Assembly (NCBI RefSeq): GCF_900090235.1
Contig: NZ_LT607750.1
Span: forward strand, 818,501-882,500
Origin: Micromonospora echinaurantiaca
GTDB lineage: Bacteria > Actinomycetota > Actinomycetes > Mycobacteriales > Micromonosporaceae
Length of the DNA stretch: 64,000 nucleotides
Direction of reading: 5' to 3'
How positions within the stretch are numbered: the stretch's first letter is position 1; every line of letters starts with the position of its first letter. Shown here one piece after another: positions 7,942 through 16,724 of this stretch. The notes under the pieces are model-generated. The model searched no databases. It was given only the letters and a program-made list of their open reading frames with translations, and was not told where the DNA came from. Position numbers and translations under genes: made by a program.

Positions 7942-8060
7942 CGGCGTAGGGTTCCCCGACGACGGCGGTGGTAACCGCTGGCCGATCGACCGGTGCTGGC
8001 GCCAGCCCGGTCGGCGCATGATGCAGACCGGAAACCACGGCCACGAACGGGGGGTACGAC

Positions 8061-8816
8061 GTGGAACTGCATCGCAACCGGGGGGCGTTGGTGCTGCCCC
8101 TGGTCTGCGTACTGGGGGGTGCGGCGCTGCTGCTGTTCGCGCGCGACGGCGCCGTGCTGCACCGGATCGTCGGCGGGGGCGGCGTGCTGCTCGGCGGCGT
8201 GGTGCTGGCCGGGCTGCTGCGCCCGTTCCGGTTCGCCATCGGCGCCGACGGGCTGACCGTACGGCTGCCGAAGCTGCGCCGGCTGATCCGCTGGCCCGAG
8301 ATCGACGCGCTGGCGCTGGACCAGCCGCCCGCCGAGCAGGGCCGTCCCGCCTCGCCCCGGCTGCTGCTGGTGCCCGCCCCGGGAGTCGACCTCGGCCTGC
8401 CGGCCACCGGGCACCACCCGCGCGACGGACGGGCCGCTGTCGAACTGCTCGACCTGGATCGGGTCCGGGAGAAGCCCGCGGAGATCGCGGCGGCCCTGAC
8501 CCGGCACGGCGGGGACCGCTTCGTCGACGTGCTCGGGCTGCGCCAGGCCGCCTTCGACACCTCCGACTTCACCGTCGGCCTGCGTGGCTACCAGCCCGAC
8601 CGGGTCGACGCGCTGATCCGGCGCGGCCAGGACGCCCTGGTCTGGGGCGGCACGCTGGAGCGGCAGGCGGCCCGCTCGGAGATCGAGCGGACCCGGGCCG
8701 AGGGCCTGCCGGTCGCCGGTCGCGGCTACAACACGACGCAGGTCGACGCGGCCCTGGCCAGGTTGAGCGGCGCGTTGACCGGCGACCCGTCCACCGACCG
8801 GAGGCCGACCACGTGA
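8061..8816 (+). CDS. Membrane protein with PH-like region and DivIVA-type motifs
   Basis: A 251-residue protein. Two N-terminal TM segments (LVLPLVCVLGGAALLLF and IVGGGGVLLGGVVLAGLL) are followed by a PH-like beta region (FRFAIGADGLTVRLPKLRR, with IRWPEIDAL). The C-terminal third carries two DivIVA-like motifs, FTVGLRGYQPDRVDALI and GLPVAGRGYNTTQVDAAL, the short G-Y-x-x-x-x-V-D signature found in actinobacterial cell-pole and septum proteins. The stop overlaps the next gene's GTG by 4 bp, so it is co-translated with the alditol-oxidase-like enzyme, an unexplained pairing. Confidence 0.7.
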   Translation: MELHRNRGALVLPLVCVLGGAALLLFARDGAVLHRIVGGGGVLLGGVVLAGLLRPFRFAIGADGLTVRLPKLRRLIRWPEIDALALDQPPAEQGRPASPRLLLVPAPGVDLGLPATGHHPRDGRAAVELLDLDRVREKPAEIAAALTRHGGDRFVDVLGLRQAAFDTSDFTVGLRGYQPDRVDALIRRGQDALVWGGTLERQAARSEIERTRAEGLPVAGRGYNTTQVDAALARLSGALTGDPSTDRRPTT

Positions 8817-10093
8817 CCCGCCCCGACGCACCGGCCGCCGCCGAGCGGCCCGCCGACGGGGTGCCGCGCCGCAACTGGGCGGGCAACGTGCACTACGCCG
8901 CCCGCCGGTTCCACCGACCCGAAACGATGGACGAGCTGCGCCGGCTGGTCGCCGGCAGCGACCGGATCCGGGCGGTCGGCACTGGGCACTCCTTCAACCG
9001 CCTCGGCGACACCGGCGGCGACCTGGTCTCGCTGGCCGGCCTGCCGCCGAGCGTACGGCTGGACCCGCAGCGGCGGACCGTGACCGTGCCGGCGGCGATG
9101 CGGTACGGGGACCTCGCCACCTTCCTGCACGAGCAGGGGTACGCGCTGGCCAACCTCGCCTCGCTGCCGCATATCTCGGTGGCCGGCGCGGTCGCCACCG
9201 GCACCCACGGCTCCGGCCCGACGAACGGCAACCTGGCCACCGCGGTCGCCGGGCTGGAACTGGTCACCGCCGACGGTGACCTGCTGACCGTGGACCGGGC
9301 CAGCGACAGCTTCGCCGGGATGGTGGTGGGGCTGGGCGCGCTCGGCGTGGTCACCCGGCTCACCCTGGACGTGGTGCCCACTTTCGACCTGCGCCAGTAC
9401 GTCCGGCTCGACCTGCCCCGGGAGGCGCTGGACGCGGCCTTCGACTCGGCGTACAGCGTCAGCGTCTTCACCGACTGGCGCTCGCCGCGGCTGCGGGAGG
9501 TCTGGCGCAAGCAGCGCGCGGACCAGCCACCGCCCCCGGCGGACTGGCTCGGTACGACGGCGGCCGACCGGCCCCGGCACCCGGTGCCCGGCATGCCGGC
9601 GGAGAACTGCACCGCGCAGCTCGGCGAGCCCGGCCCGTGGCACGAGCGGCTGCCGCACTTCCGGCTCGGCTTCACCCCGAGCAGCGGGGAGGAGTTGCAG
9701 TCGGAGTACCACCTGCCGCGCGCGGCGGCGGCCGAGGCGCTGGCCGCGCTGGACGGCGTGGCCCACCTGATCGCCCCGGTGCTCCAGGTCTGCGAGCTGC
9801 GGACGGTGGCCGCCGACGACCTGTGGCTCAGCCCGAACCAGGGCCGGGACAGCCTCGCCGTGCACTTCACCTGGATCGCCGACGCGGCGGCGGTGCTGCC
9901 GGTGGTGGCGGCGGTGGAGGAGCGGCTCGCCCCGTTCGCGCCCCGCCCCCACTGGGGCAAGGTGTTCGGGCTGGCTCCGGACGCCGTCGCCGCCACCTAC
10001 CCCCGGTACGCCGACTTCACCGCCCTCCTACGCCGCCTAGACCCCCACGCCAAATTCCACACCGACCTGCTGGCCCGCTACTTCCCCCGCTGA
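8813..10093 (+). CDS. FAD-linked alditol oxidase
   Basis: A 426-residue VAO-family flavoprotein. AVGTGHSFN puts a His at residue 59, where Streptomyces alditol oxidase AldO attaches FAD covalently. SLPHISVAGAVATGTHGSG is the conserved FAD-binding block. The C-terminal catalytic residues of AldO are all present: Glu and Arg in CELRT, and Lys in HWGKVF. The predicted reaction is oxidation of xylitol, sorbitol or similar polyols by O2 with release of H2O2. Length matches AldO (about 418 aa). The start is the GTG overlapping the upstream gene; a much longer open frame upstream is antisense noise. Confidence 0.88.
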   Translation: MTRPDAPAAAERPADGVPRRNWAGNVHYAARRFHRPETMDELRRLVAGSDRIRAVGTGHSFNRLGDTGGDLVSLAGLPPSVRLDPQRRTVTVPAAMRYGDLATFLHEQGYALANLASLPHISVAGAVATGTHGSGPTNGNLATAVAGLELVTADGDLLTVDRASDSFAGMVVGLGALGVVTRLTLDVVPTFDLRQYVRLDLPREALDAAFDSAYSVSVFTDWRSPRLREVWRKQRADQPPPPADWLGTTAADRPRHPVPGMPAENCTAQLGEPGPWHERLPHFRLGFTPSSGEELQSEYHLPRAAAAEALAALDGVAHLIAPVLQVCELRTVAADDLWLSPNQGRDSLAVHFTWIADAAAVLPVVAAVEERLAPFAPRPHWGKVFGLAPDAVAATYPRYADFTALLRRLDPHAKFHTDLLARYFPR

Positions 10094-10104
10094 GCGGGCT
10101 CCAT

Positions 10105-10165
10105 GATCGTCTGCTGCTGGGCAGGTCGCCGGCGGGCCGACGGCCCTGCCCAGCGACAGACGATC
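10105..10165. terminator. Large convergent hairpin with GATC ends
   Basis: 20-bp arms GATCGTCTGCTGCTGGGCAG / CTGCCCAGCGACAGACGATC with two mismatches, between a + strand gene end (10093) and a - strand gene end (10173). It is probably a bidirectional terminator and one of four GATC-ended hairpins in the window. Confidence 0.7.
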
Positions 10166-10172
10166 AAGAAGG

Positions 10173-11309
10173 TCAGTGGCGGGCGAGGTCGTCGCGCATG
10201 CTGCCGCGCTGGACGGCGCGGCTGATGTCGCTGGGGGAGATGATGCCGACCAGGCGGCCCTCGGTGACCACCAGCGCCCGGCCGTCCGCGCACTCGCTGA
10301 GCCGCGGCAGCAGGTCGTTGAGCTGCTCGTCGGGGGAGGCGAGCACCAGCTCGTCGGCCCGGCAGGAGACCTCGGCCAGCGTGGTGCCGGGCCGCCGGTC
10401 CGCCGGGATGCCGCGTACCCGGTCGAGGGTGACCAGCCCGACCGGCCGGCCGTCCTCGGTCAGCGGCAGCGCCGAATGCCGGTACGCGAAGAGGTAGTGG
10501 TCCACGAAGTCGGCCACCGTCATCTGTCCCGACGCGGTCTGCGGCTGCGGGGTCATCACGTCGGCCACCCGGATTCCGCGCAGCGCGCTGCCCAGCCGGG
10601 CCTGCCGCTCCTCCATCCCGGCCGCGCCGATCAGGAACCAGCCGATCAGGGCCAGCCAGAGCCCGCCGAAGCCGACGCCGGCCAGGAACTGCCACAGCCC
10701 CAGGCCGATCAGCAGCGCGCCGAGCACCCAGCCTGCCCGGGCGGCCACCACCGACGCCTTCGTCCGGTCGCCGGTGGCCTTCCAGACCGCCGCCCGCAGC
10801 AGCCGCCCGCCGTCCAGCGGTGCGGCCGGCAGCACGTTGAACACGGCCAACAGCACGTTGATGCCGGCCAGCCAGGCCATCACGCCTAGCAGCAGACCGT
10901 CCTCGCCGGCCAGGGCGAGCAGTACGGCGATGGCCCCGAAGAAGAGCCCGATCACCAGGCTGACCAGCGGGCCGACTCCGGAGATGCGCAGCTCGGCGCC
11001 GGGGTCCTTCGCCTCGCCCTTCAGCTCGGCCACCCCGCCGAAGAGCCAGAGCGTGATCCCCTCGACGGCCAGGCCGTTGCGCTTGGCCACGATCGCGTGG
11101 GACACCTCGTGGGCGAGCAGGCCGAGGAAGAAGACCACCGCGGCGGCCAGCCCGGCCAGCACGTACGCGGCCACCGACTCGCCGGGGTAGGCCCGGGGGA
11201 ACTGGTTGGCCGACAGCCCCCAGGCGATCAGCGCGAAGATGACCAGGACGCTCCAGTTGACCCCGACGGGTACGCCCGCGATCCGGCCAAGCCGGAAGCT
11301 CGCCCTCAT
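10173..11309 (-). CDS. Site-2-protease-like M50 metalloprotease with CBS domains
   Basis: A 378-residue membrane protease. HEVSH in LLAHEVSHAIVAKRNGL is the HExxH zinc motif inside a TM helix, and PLDGGRLLRAAVW supplies the third ligand (DG motif). Several TM helices occupy residues 15-230; a tandem CBS pair (ADVMTPQPQTASGQMTVADF and the ADELVLASPDEQLNDLLPRL region) fills the C-terminus. CBS domains usually sense adenine nucleotides. Members cleave membrane proteins within the bilayer; the substrate is unknown. The start was taken at MRASFRLGRIAGVPVGVNWS, the family N-terminus; upstream in-frame Met codons run into a palindromic repeat. Confidence 0.87.
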   Translation of the reverse strand: MRASFRLGRIAGVPVGVNWSVLVIFALIAWGLSANQFPRAYPGESVAAYVLAGLAAAVVFFLGLLAHEVSHAIVAKRNGLAVEGITLWLFGGVAELKGEAKDPGAELRISGVGPLVSLVIGLFFGAIAVLLALAGEDGLLLGVMAWLAGINVLLAVFNVLPAAPLDGGRLLRAAVWKATGDRTKASVVAARAGWVLGALLIGLGLWQFLAGVGFGGLWLALIGWFLIGAAGMEERQARLGSALRGIRVADVMTPQPQTASGQMTVADFVDHYLFAYRHSALPLTEDGRPVGLVTLDRVRGIPADRRPGTTLAEVSCRADELVLASPDEQLNDLLPRLSECADGRALVVTEGRLVGIISPSDISRAVQRGSMRDDLARH

Positions 11310-11495
11310 GGTCCCGTGATACCCCCGCATCCCGTCCGCATGCCAGAAACCGGACCGGGGTGGCCGAACCGCAACCGCGCGCGCCGCCCGGGTCGCCCAC
11401 CGCCCACCGGCCACCGGCCGCCACGCCGCGCTACCGTCCGCCACGGCCGGTGGCCGGCGACCACCGGCCACGGGGAGACACCACCACGCGGAGGT

Positions 11496-11535
11496 GTGAT
11501 ACCTCTGAGTCATCAATATGACTCAGAGGTATCAC
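11496..11535. repeat. 40-bp dispersed palindrome, copy 2 (perfect)
   Basis: A perfect palindrome: 18-bp arms GTGATACCTCTGAGTCAT and its complement around a 4-nt loop. It lies between the end of the SDR gene (11594) and the start of the M50 protease gene on the same strand. Same family as 3728-3767 and 20953-20992. Confidence 0.92.
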
Positions 11536-11593
11536 GCTCTCCCGCTATCCATCGCCCGTCGCGGCATCGGCCAGGCGACTGGCTGCGGCGCTG

Positions 11594-12460
11594 TCAGCTC
11601 AGCTCGGCGCGCGGGTCCGGGACCGCCTTCTCGGCGGCGCGGCTCACCTCTTCCCACTCGGCCCAGGTCGCCAGGCGTCGCTGGGTGATGTCGAAGGCGA
11701 CGTCGTAGACCATGCTGCCGAGCAGGAGCCGCAGCGGCGGCTTGTCGCTGGCGACCAGCTTCATGAGGGCTTCGGCGGCCAGCCGGGGTTCGCTGTCGAT
11801 GGATCCCTCGGCCCACTGCTTGGCGAGTTCCTCGCGCAGCGGGTCGTAGGCGGGGTGGGGGGTGGTGGCGGTGCTGCTGGTGTAGAGGTCGGTCCAGTAG
11901 CCGCCGGGCTGGACGATGGTGACCTTGACGCCGAACGAGGCGGCCTCGGCGGCGAGGGCTTCGCTCATGCCTTCGAGGGCGAACTTGCTGGCGCTGTAGA
12001 GGCCGGTGCTGGGGAAGCCGCCGAGCGCCCCGATGCTGGAGATCTGTACGAGGTGTCCGCTGCCCTGGGCGCGCAGGTGCGGCAGGACTGCCTGGCTGAC
12101 CCAGAGGGCGCCGAAGAAGTTGAGTTCCATCTGGGCGCGGGCCTGCTCTTCGGTGAATTCCTCCACCATGCCGGCGAACAGGGCCCCGGCGTTGTTGACG
12201 ACGATGTCGAGCCGGCCGAAGTGCCGGACCGCCTTGGCGACGGCGTCGACGACCGCTGGGCGGTCGGTGACGTCGAGGCGCAGGGCGAGCAGGCGGCCGG
12301 GGTGCCGGGTGGCGAGGTCGTCCAGCGGCGCGACGTCGCGGGCCGCGCCGACGACGCGGTCACCGGCGGCGAGGGCCGCCTCGGCGAACGCGCGGCCGAG
12401 GCCACGGCTCGCGCCGGTGATGAACCAGACCCGGGGTGCGGCGGTGCCTGAGGCCTCCAT
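11594..12460 (-). CDS. Short-chain dehydrogenase/reductase (SDR)
   Basis: A 288-residue classical SDR. The N-terminus carries the TGASRGLG glycine motif (TGxxxGxG) for NAD(P), DIVVNNAG follows near residue 85, and the catalytic set S in ISSIGALG plus YSASK (YxxxK) is intact. A GGAGGGAG ribosome site sets the ATG at 12460. It is divergent from a TetR regulator with two TetR-type palindromes between them, so its expression is probably repressed until a small ligand releases TetR. The substrate is unknown. Confidence 0.9.
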   Translation of the reverse strand: MEASGTAAPRVWFITGASRGLGRAFAEAALAAGDRVVGAARDVAPLDDLATRHPGRLLALRLDVTDRPAVVDAVAKAVRHFGRLDIVVNNAGALFAGMVEEFTEEQARAQMELNFFGALWVSQAVLPHLRAQGSGHLVQISSIGALGGFPSTGLYSASKFALEGMSEALAAEAASFGVKVTIVQPGGYWTDLYTSSTATTPHPAYDPLREELAKQWAEGSIDSEPRLAAEALMKLVASDKPPLRLLLGSMVYDVAFDITQRRLATWAEWEEVSRAAEKAVPDPRAELS

Positions 12461-12479
12461 GGGGAACTCCCTCCATTGC

Positions 12480-12494
12480 GAGACGAACCGTCTC
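12480..12494. promoter_or_regulatory. TetR operator candidate, SDR-proximal
   Basis: Palindrome GAGACG-AAC-CGTCTC followed by GTCTC, 20 bp upstream of the SDR start. It is repeated in related form at 12540-12552 on the TetR side. Paired sites in a divergent spacer are the typical TetR arrangement. Confidence 0.65.
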
Positions 12495-12539
12495 GTCTCG
12501 GTTGCGAGGATGACAATACCCGGCCGCATCGGGATGTCA

Positions 12540-12552
12540 AGACGGACCGTCT
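12540..12552. promoter_or_regulatory. TetR operator candidate, TetR-proximal
   Basis: Palindrome AGACG-GAC-CGTCT, again followed by CGTCTC, 28 bp upstream of the TetR GTG start. It matches the 12480 site over ACCGTCTCGTCTC, so one regulator probably reads both and represses both genes. Confidence 0.62.
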
Positions 12553-12579
12553 CGTCTCTCTTGCTGCTACATTCGGCCC

Positions 12580-13200
12580 GTGCCCACGCAGAAGGTCGCT
12601 CCCGACTCCAGCCGTCGCAGCCAGTCCGCGCGGCGGGCCATCCTCACCGCCGCCCTCGACCTGGCCAGCGAGCTGGGGTACGCGAAGCTCAGCATCGAGG
12701 GCATCGCCTCCGCCGCCGGCGTGGGCAAGCAGACGATCTACCGCTGGTGGCCGTCGAAGGGGGCGCTGCTGTTCGACGCCTTCCTCACGCTCACCACGGA
12801 GGGCCAGGACGTTGGCGAGGCGGCCCTACCCGACACCGGCGACCTGGCGGCCGACCTGAAGACGGTGCTGCGGGCCACCGTCGAGGAACTCAACGATCCC
12901 CGTTACGACCTGCCGATGCGGGCCCTGCACATCGAGGTCGTGCACGACCCCGCCCTGGCCGCCGCCTACCAGGAGCGGCTGGACGGCCCTCTGCGGGAGC
13001 TGAAGAAGGAGCGCCTGCGCGCCGCCCGGCGGGCCGGGCAACTGGCCGAGGACGTCGACCTCGACGTGGCCGTGGACCTGCTGTTCGGCCCGATCCTGAA
13101 CCGGTGGCTGCAACGCACCGGCCCGCTCACCGCCGAGTACGTCGACCAGGTGGTGGACACGGCGCTGCGCGGGCTCCGGCCGACGCCGCCCGCCGGATAG
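12580..13200 (+). CDS. TetR/AcrR-family repressor
   Basis: A 206-residue TetR-family regulator. The HTH covers RRAILTAALDLASELGYAKL and GIASAAGVGKQTIYRWWPSK, the canonical recognition helix plus YRWWPSK tail. Residues 70-200 are the ligand-binding/dimer domain (TetR_C-like), with the common ending LLFGPILNRWL. It is divergent from the SDR, with two shared palindromes between. GTG is the start; no better upstream start exists. The ligand is unknown. Confidence 0.9.
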   Translation: MPTQKVAPDSSRRSQSARRAILTAALDLASELGYAKLSIEGIASAAGVGKQTIYRWWPSKGALLFDAFLTLTTEGQDVGEAALPDTGDLAADLKTVLRATVEELNDPRYDLPMRALHIEVVHDPALAAAYQERLDGPLRELKKERLRAARRAGQLAEDVDLDVAVDLLFGPILNRWLQRTGPLTAEYVDQVVDTALRGLRPTPPAG

Positions 13201-13233
13201 TCGCCGCGCGGGCCGGCTGCCCGCGGCGGCGAC
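13200..13233. terminator. Convergent hairpin between tetR and hydrolase
   Basis: GTCGCCGCGCGGG pairs with CCCGCGGCGGCGAC (one bulged base) across a 7-nt loop in the 36-bp gap between convergent genes. Confidence 0.5.
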
Positions 13234-13236
13234 GGA

Positions 13237-14091
13237 TCACCGGCGGGGCGTCTCGCTGGCGACCGTCTGCTCGCGGGGCAGCGCGGCGGCCCGCAGCGCC
13301 CAGTCCAGCGCGTAGTCGGCGACCTGCTCCCAACCGGGCTGCCCCACGGTGAAGTGCGAGCGGCCGCGGAACTCGTGGTACGCGGTCAGCGCCCGCGACT
13401 TCTGGTACAACGCCGCGTTGGAACGGACCACGGTGGGCGGCACCACGTGGTCGGCCCCGCCGGCGATCAGCAGCAGCGGCGCCCGGTCGGTACGGCGGGT
13501 GTCCACCTCGGCCGGGGACTTCGGGTCGAGGTTGGCGAACGCCCCTTCGAAGAGCACCCGCCCGGCGCCGGGCACCGCGTACCGCTGCCAGGCCCGGTCG
13601 GAGTCCTCCCGGCTGAGGGTGTTGCCGAAGGCGTAGTGGAAGTCGTCGGGCGTGAACGGCACCGCCCGGTTCCGGTTGGCCGGGTTGTGCAGGATGGAGA
13701 AGGCCGAGCGCAGGGTGCTCAACGGCAACTTGAGCACGCCCTTCACCGCGGCCGGGTGGATGCCCACCGCCGCCGCCCCGAGCCCCCGGTCGACCAGCAC
13801 CTGGGTGATCAGACCGCCGAACGAGTGCCCCATGATGATCGGTGCGGCGGGCAGTGCCCGGATGATCCGGTCGTAGTGGTCGACGATCTCGGCGATGCGT
13901 TGCTGGGCGATCGGGGTGGGATCCTCCCGCAACTGCTCGACGTCACCCTCCATGCCGGGCCAGGACGGGGTCACCACCCGCAACCCGCGTCCGGCGAACC
14001 GGGTGGCCCACCGCTCCCAACTGCGCGACGTCATCCAGAGGCCGTGGATGAGCACGACCGTGTCGACCGGTCCCTGCGGCGCGCTGGCCAT
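13237..14091 (-). CDS. Alpha/beta-hydrolase
   Basis: A 284-residue alpha/beta-hydrolase. TVVLIHGLWMTSRSWE supplies the oxyanion HG motif. GHSFGG near residue 98 is the nucleophile elbow (Ser). LLLIAGGADHVVPP provides the acid residue and GRSHFTVGQPGWEQV the catalytic His. No signal peptide. Esterase- or lipase-like activity is expected; the substrate is unknown. The nearest homologs are generic actinobacterial hydrolases of this length. Confidence 0.85.
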   Translation of the reverse strand: MASAPQGPVDTVVLIHGLWMTSRSWERWATRFAGRGLRVVTPSWPGMEGDVEQLREDPTPIAQQRIAEIVDHYDRIIRALPAAPIIMGHSFGGLITQVLVDRGLGAAAVGIHPAAVKGVLKLPLSTLRSAFSILHNPANRNRAVPFTPDDFHYAFGNTLSREDSDRAWQRYAVPGAGRVLFEGAFANLDPKSPAEVDTRRTDRAPLLLIAGGADHVVPPTVVRSNAALYQKSRALTAYHEFRGRSHFTVGQPGWEQVADYALDWALRAAALPREQTVASETPRR

Positions 14092-14220
14092 GGAACCCTC
14101 CCCGGTGTCGTGGCGTCCGGACCGGTGGTTACCCGCCCGACCGGCGGGGATTCCCCGACCCGCCCGGCCAGCGCCGCAGCGCGGTCGCCGTCGACGGGTC
14201 GAGCGCCGGCGGGCGGCGGG

Positions 14221-15123
14221 TCAGGCGGTCGGCGGTGGGGCGGGCAGTTCGTCGACCACCACCACGGCGCTGCCGGTCCGCACCTCCGCCAGCAGCTCGC
14301 GCTGGCCGCTGCGGGTCAGCCGGATGCAGCCGTTCGTGGTGTTCCGGCCCAGCTCGCCGTCGTGGTACCAGCTGTGCAGGCCGATGTGCGCCCCGCGCAG
14401 GCTGGCCGGCACCGAGTTCGGGTCGTCGGGCACCGCGCCGAGGGCGAAGATGTCCACCCCGCCGTACACCTGCTGCGGAGGTGGGGTGCGGCCGAGGATG
14501 AAGGTCCGGCCCAGCGGCGTCTCCTGCCCCCGCTGGCCGAGGCTGACCTCCCAGGACCGGACCGCCCGCCCGGCGCGGTACCAGGTGATCCGGTGCGCCC
14601 GGCGCTCCACCACGAGCTGGTCGCGCAGCTCCACCGTGCTGAAGCCGCCGGGCGGCAGCCAGGCGAGCCGGCGGTTCGCCGACGGGAGCAGCACGGCCGT
14701 CCAGCCGGCGCGGCGCTCGGCGATCGGCATGGTCAGCTCGACACCGCGGATGGTGGGGGCGAGGAAGGCCAACGGGCGGCCGCCGGGCGCGTCGTACGCG
14801 GCGATCCGGCGGGTCGGGTGCAGTCCCTCGGTCAGCGGGGTGACGTCCGAGGCGTCCGGGTCGGCGGGGAAGCCGCGGGGCGCCGGGTCGTAGTCGACCA
14901 CCGGCAGGTCGTCCGGCGCGGGCGCCGCGGCCGGCACGGTCTCCTCGGGCGTCGGGCTCGGCGCGGGGGCGGTGGGCTCCGGTTCGTCCGGGGCGGCCGC
15001 CTGCTCGACCGGCGGCGGCACGGGTTCGGGGGTGAGCGCCCAGCCGGTCGCCCCGGCCGTCGCCAGCAGCGCGGACACTCCGACGGCGGTGGCCACCCGG
15101 CGGAGCCAGCGGTACGCGTTCAT
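14221..15123 (-). CDS. Secreted L,D-transpeptidase (YkuD domain)
   Basis: About 300 residues. An N-terminal hydrophobic segment (ATAVGVSALLATAGATGW) acts as signal or anchor. A long Pro/Ala/Glu/Thr-rich spacer (residues about 30-80) follows. The C-terminal YkuD catalytic domain holds the active-site region IGLHSWYHDGELG and TNGCIRLTRSGQREL, with Cys in the NGCIRL loop. Such enzymes make 3-3 peptidoglycan cross-links or attach proteins to the wall. ATG at 15123 is used; a GTG five codons upstream is equally possible. The next gene upstream is a secreted amylase read from its own promoter. Confidence 0.85.
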   Translation of the reverse strand: MNAYRWLRRVATAVGVSALLATAGATGWALTPEPVPPPVEQAAAPDEPEPTAPAPSPTPEETVPAAAPAPDDLPVVDYDPAPRGFPADPDASDVTPLTEGLHPTRRIAAYDAPGGRPLAFLAPTIRGVELTMPIAERRAGWTAVLLPSANRRLAWLPPGGFSTVELRDQLVVERRAHRITWYRAGRAVRSWEVSLGQRGQETPLGRTFILGRTPPPQQVYGGVDIFALGAVPDDPNSVPASLRGAHIGLHSWYHDGELGRNTTNGCIRLTRSGQRELLAEVRTGSAVVVVDELPAPPPTA

Positions 15124-15156
15124 TCGGTCAAACGGCACAAAGAGACTGTAATGGCA

Positions 15157-15196
15157 GGACCCCCGTCAAGCCGGTAAATCGGCCGGACGGGGGTCC
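15157..15196 (-). terminator. Terminator after alpha-amylase
   Basis: Perfect 11-bp arms GGACCCCCGTC / GACGGGGGTCC with an 18-nt loop, 14 bp beyond the amylase stop. Confidence 0.6.
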
Positions 15197-15209
15197 CGGG
15201 GGTGGGGGG

Positions 15210-16658
15210 TCAGCTCAGCCGCGCGCCGACGTGGATGGCGACCGCGTCGTGGGCGGGGATGTTGGCGGCGAACCAGCCGTTGCCGTCCACGGTGATCACC
15301 GGCCCGCTGCACGAGCCGTTGCTGAACGTGCCGTGGATGACGTCGCAGTACCGGCCGGCGGGCAGCCCGGCGTGGTACGACCGGCCGGTGATCGCGTGGT
15401 CCTCGTCGTTCACCGTGAGGTAGCCCTTGCCGGTTCGGCTGAACGCGATGTGGTTGTTGCCGTTGTCGTACCAGTTGGCGACCGCGGCGCCCTCGGTGGC
15501 GTTGCGGAAGCCGACCATGTTGGCGATCACCGGCCAGCGGTGCTCGCACTCCCAGCCGGAGTAGCAGGTCACGTCGAGGGTCCGGCCGGAGCCGTCCTGC
15601 GGCGGGCCCTGGTCGCGCTGGCTGAAGGTGTAGCTGGACATCACCGTCGGCGAGCCGTACGGCCAGGCCAGCATGAACGCGTTGGCCAGCGCGTAGCTGC
15701 CCCGGTCGCGGTAGGTCAGCACCCCGCCGACGTCGCGCTGGGTGTCGTGGTTGTCCACGAAGACCGCCGCCACGCCGCCGGGCAGGTGCCCCCAGCCCTC
15801 ACCGAAGTTGCGCAGGTAGGCGAGCCGCTCGGAGCGGAACACCCGGGCCAGGTCCTTGCCGTAGCGGAACTCGTGCACGTCGCCGTTGCCGGTGTACTCG
15901 CCCGGCTGGATCGGCTCGCCGGCGCCGTGGATCACCTCCTGCACCAGGTACGCCGGCCGGGAGAGCCGGCTGCGCAGCGCCGCGATGTCGGCGGCCGGCA
16001 TGTGCTTGCTGGCGTCCATCCGGAAGCCGTCGACGCCGAGCGAGAGCAGGTCGTTCAGGTAGCCGGCGAGCCGGCCGCGGACGTAGTCCGACTCGGTCTT
16101 CAGGTCGGCGAGGTTGACCAGTTCGCAGTTCTGCACCTCCCACCGGTCGCCGTAGTTGGCGATGTCGTCGCCGCCGTTGCGACCGCAGTGGTGGAAGTCC
16201 TGGTACTGGTATATGCCCGGGTAGTCGTAGTGCCCGTACGACGAGCCGGCCCAGCCGGTGCCGCCGTTGTCCTGCCCGGACATGTGGTTGACGACCGCGT
16301 CCACGATCACCTTGACGCCGGCCGCGTGGCAGGCGTCCACCATGGCCTTGAACTGGGCGCGGGTGCCCTTGCGGGACTCGATCCGGTAGTTGACCGGCTG
16401 GTACGCCAGCCACCACTGGGAGCCGCGGACGTGTTCCTGCGGCGGGGAGACCTGGACCCAGCCGTAGCCCTTCGGGCCCAGCGTGGTCCGGCACTCGTTG
16501 GCCACCGAGGTCCAGTTCCACTCGAAGAGCTGGACGATCACCTTCTTGGCGCCGGCCGGGGCCGCGACGGCCGGGGGTGCCGTCACGGTGGTCGGCACGA
16601 GCACGCTCGCGATCACACCGAGGGCGAGCAGCGCCGAATGCCATCGACGTCGATGCAT
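15210..16658 (-). CDS. Secreted GH13 alpha-amylase
   Basis: A 482-residue exported alpha-amylase. A signal peptide covers residues 1 to about 32 (RRRW, a hydrophobic core, then AVAA). The (beta/alpha)8 barrel has all GH13 motifs: VIVDAVVNHM, GFRMDASKH (nucleophile Asp), YLVQEVI (acid/base Glu) and FVDNHDTQR (transition-state Asp). It ends with domain C and, unlike many streptomycete amylases, has no starch-binding CBM20. It hydrolyses extracellular starch and glycogen to maltodextrins. The upstream region has an inverted repeat CTTGCAATC/GATTACAAG resembling LacI-type (MalR-like) operators. A hairpin follows the stop. Confidence 0.93.
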   Translation of the reverse strand: MHRRRWHSALLALGVIASVLVPTTVTAPPAVAAPAGAKKVIVQLFEWNWTSVANECRTTLGPKGYGWVQVSPPQEHVRGSQWWLAYQPVNYRIESRKGTRAQFKAMVDACHAAGVKVIVDAVVNHMSGQDNGGTGWAGSSYGHYDYPGIYQYQDFHHCGRNGGDDIANYGDRWEVQNCELVNLADLKTESDYVRGRLAGYLNDLLSLGVDGFRMDASKHMPAADIAALRSRLSRPAYLVQEVIHGAGEPIQPGEYTGNGDVHEFRYGKDLARVFRSERLAYLRNFGEGWGHLPGGVAAVFVDNHDTQRDVGGVLTYRDRGSYALANAFMLAWPYGSPTVMSSYTFSQRDQGPPQDGSGRTLDVTCYSGWECEHRWPVIANMVGFRNATEGAAVANWYDNGNNHIAFSRTGKGYLTVNDEDHAITGRSYHAGLPAGRYCDVIHGTFSNGSCSGPVITVDGNGWFAANIPAHDAVAIHVGARLS

Positions 16659-16724
16659 CGGAACTCCTGACGGGGGTGCGGGGGACGGGGTGGTGGTGCG
16701 GGGGAGGCTCTCAGCTGCCCGAAT

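Noticed and set aside
7934..8812. Long open frame in phase with and upstream of the alditol oxidase
   Set aside because: It is the out-of-phase Arg/Pro/Gly-rich image of the membrane gene at 8061-8816. The oxidase starts at GTG 8813, matching the AldO N-terminus.
15210..16658. Twin-arginine signal on the alpha-amylase
   Set aside because: RRRW is followed by H-S rather than the S-R-R-x-F-L-K context. A general Sec signal fits as well.
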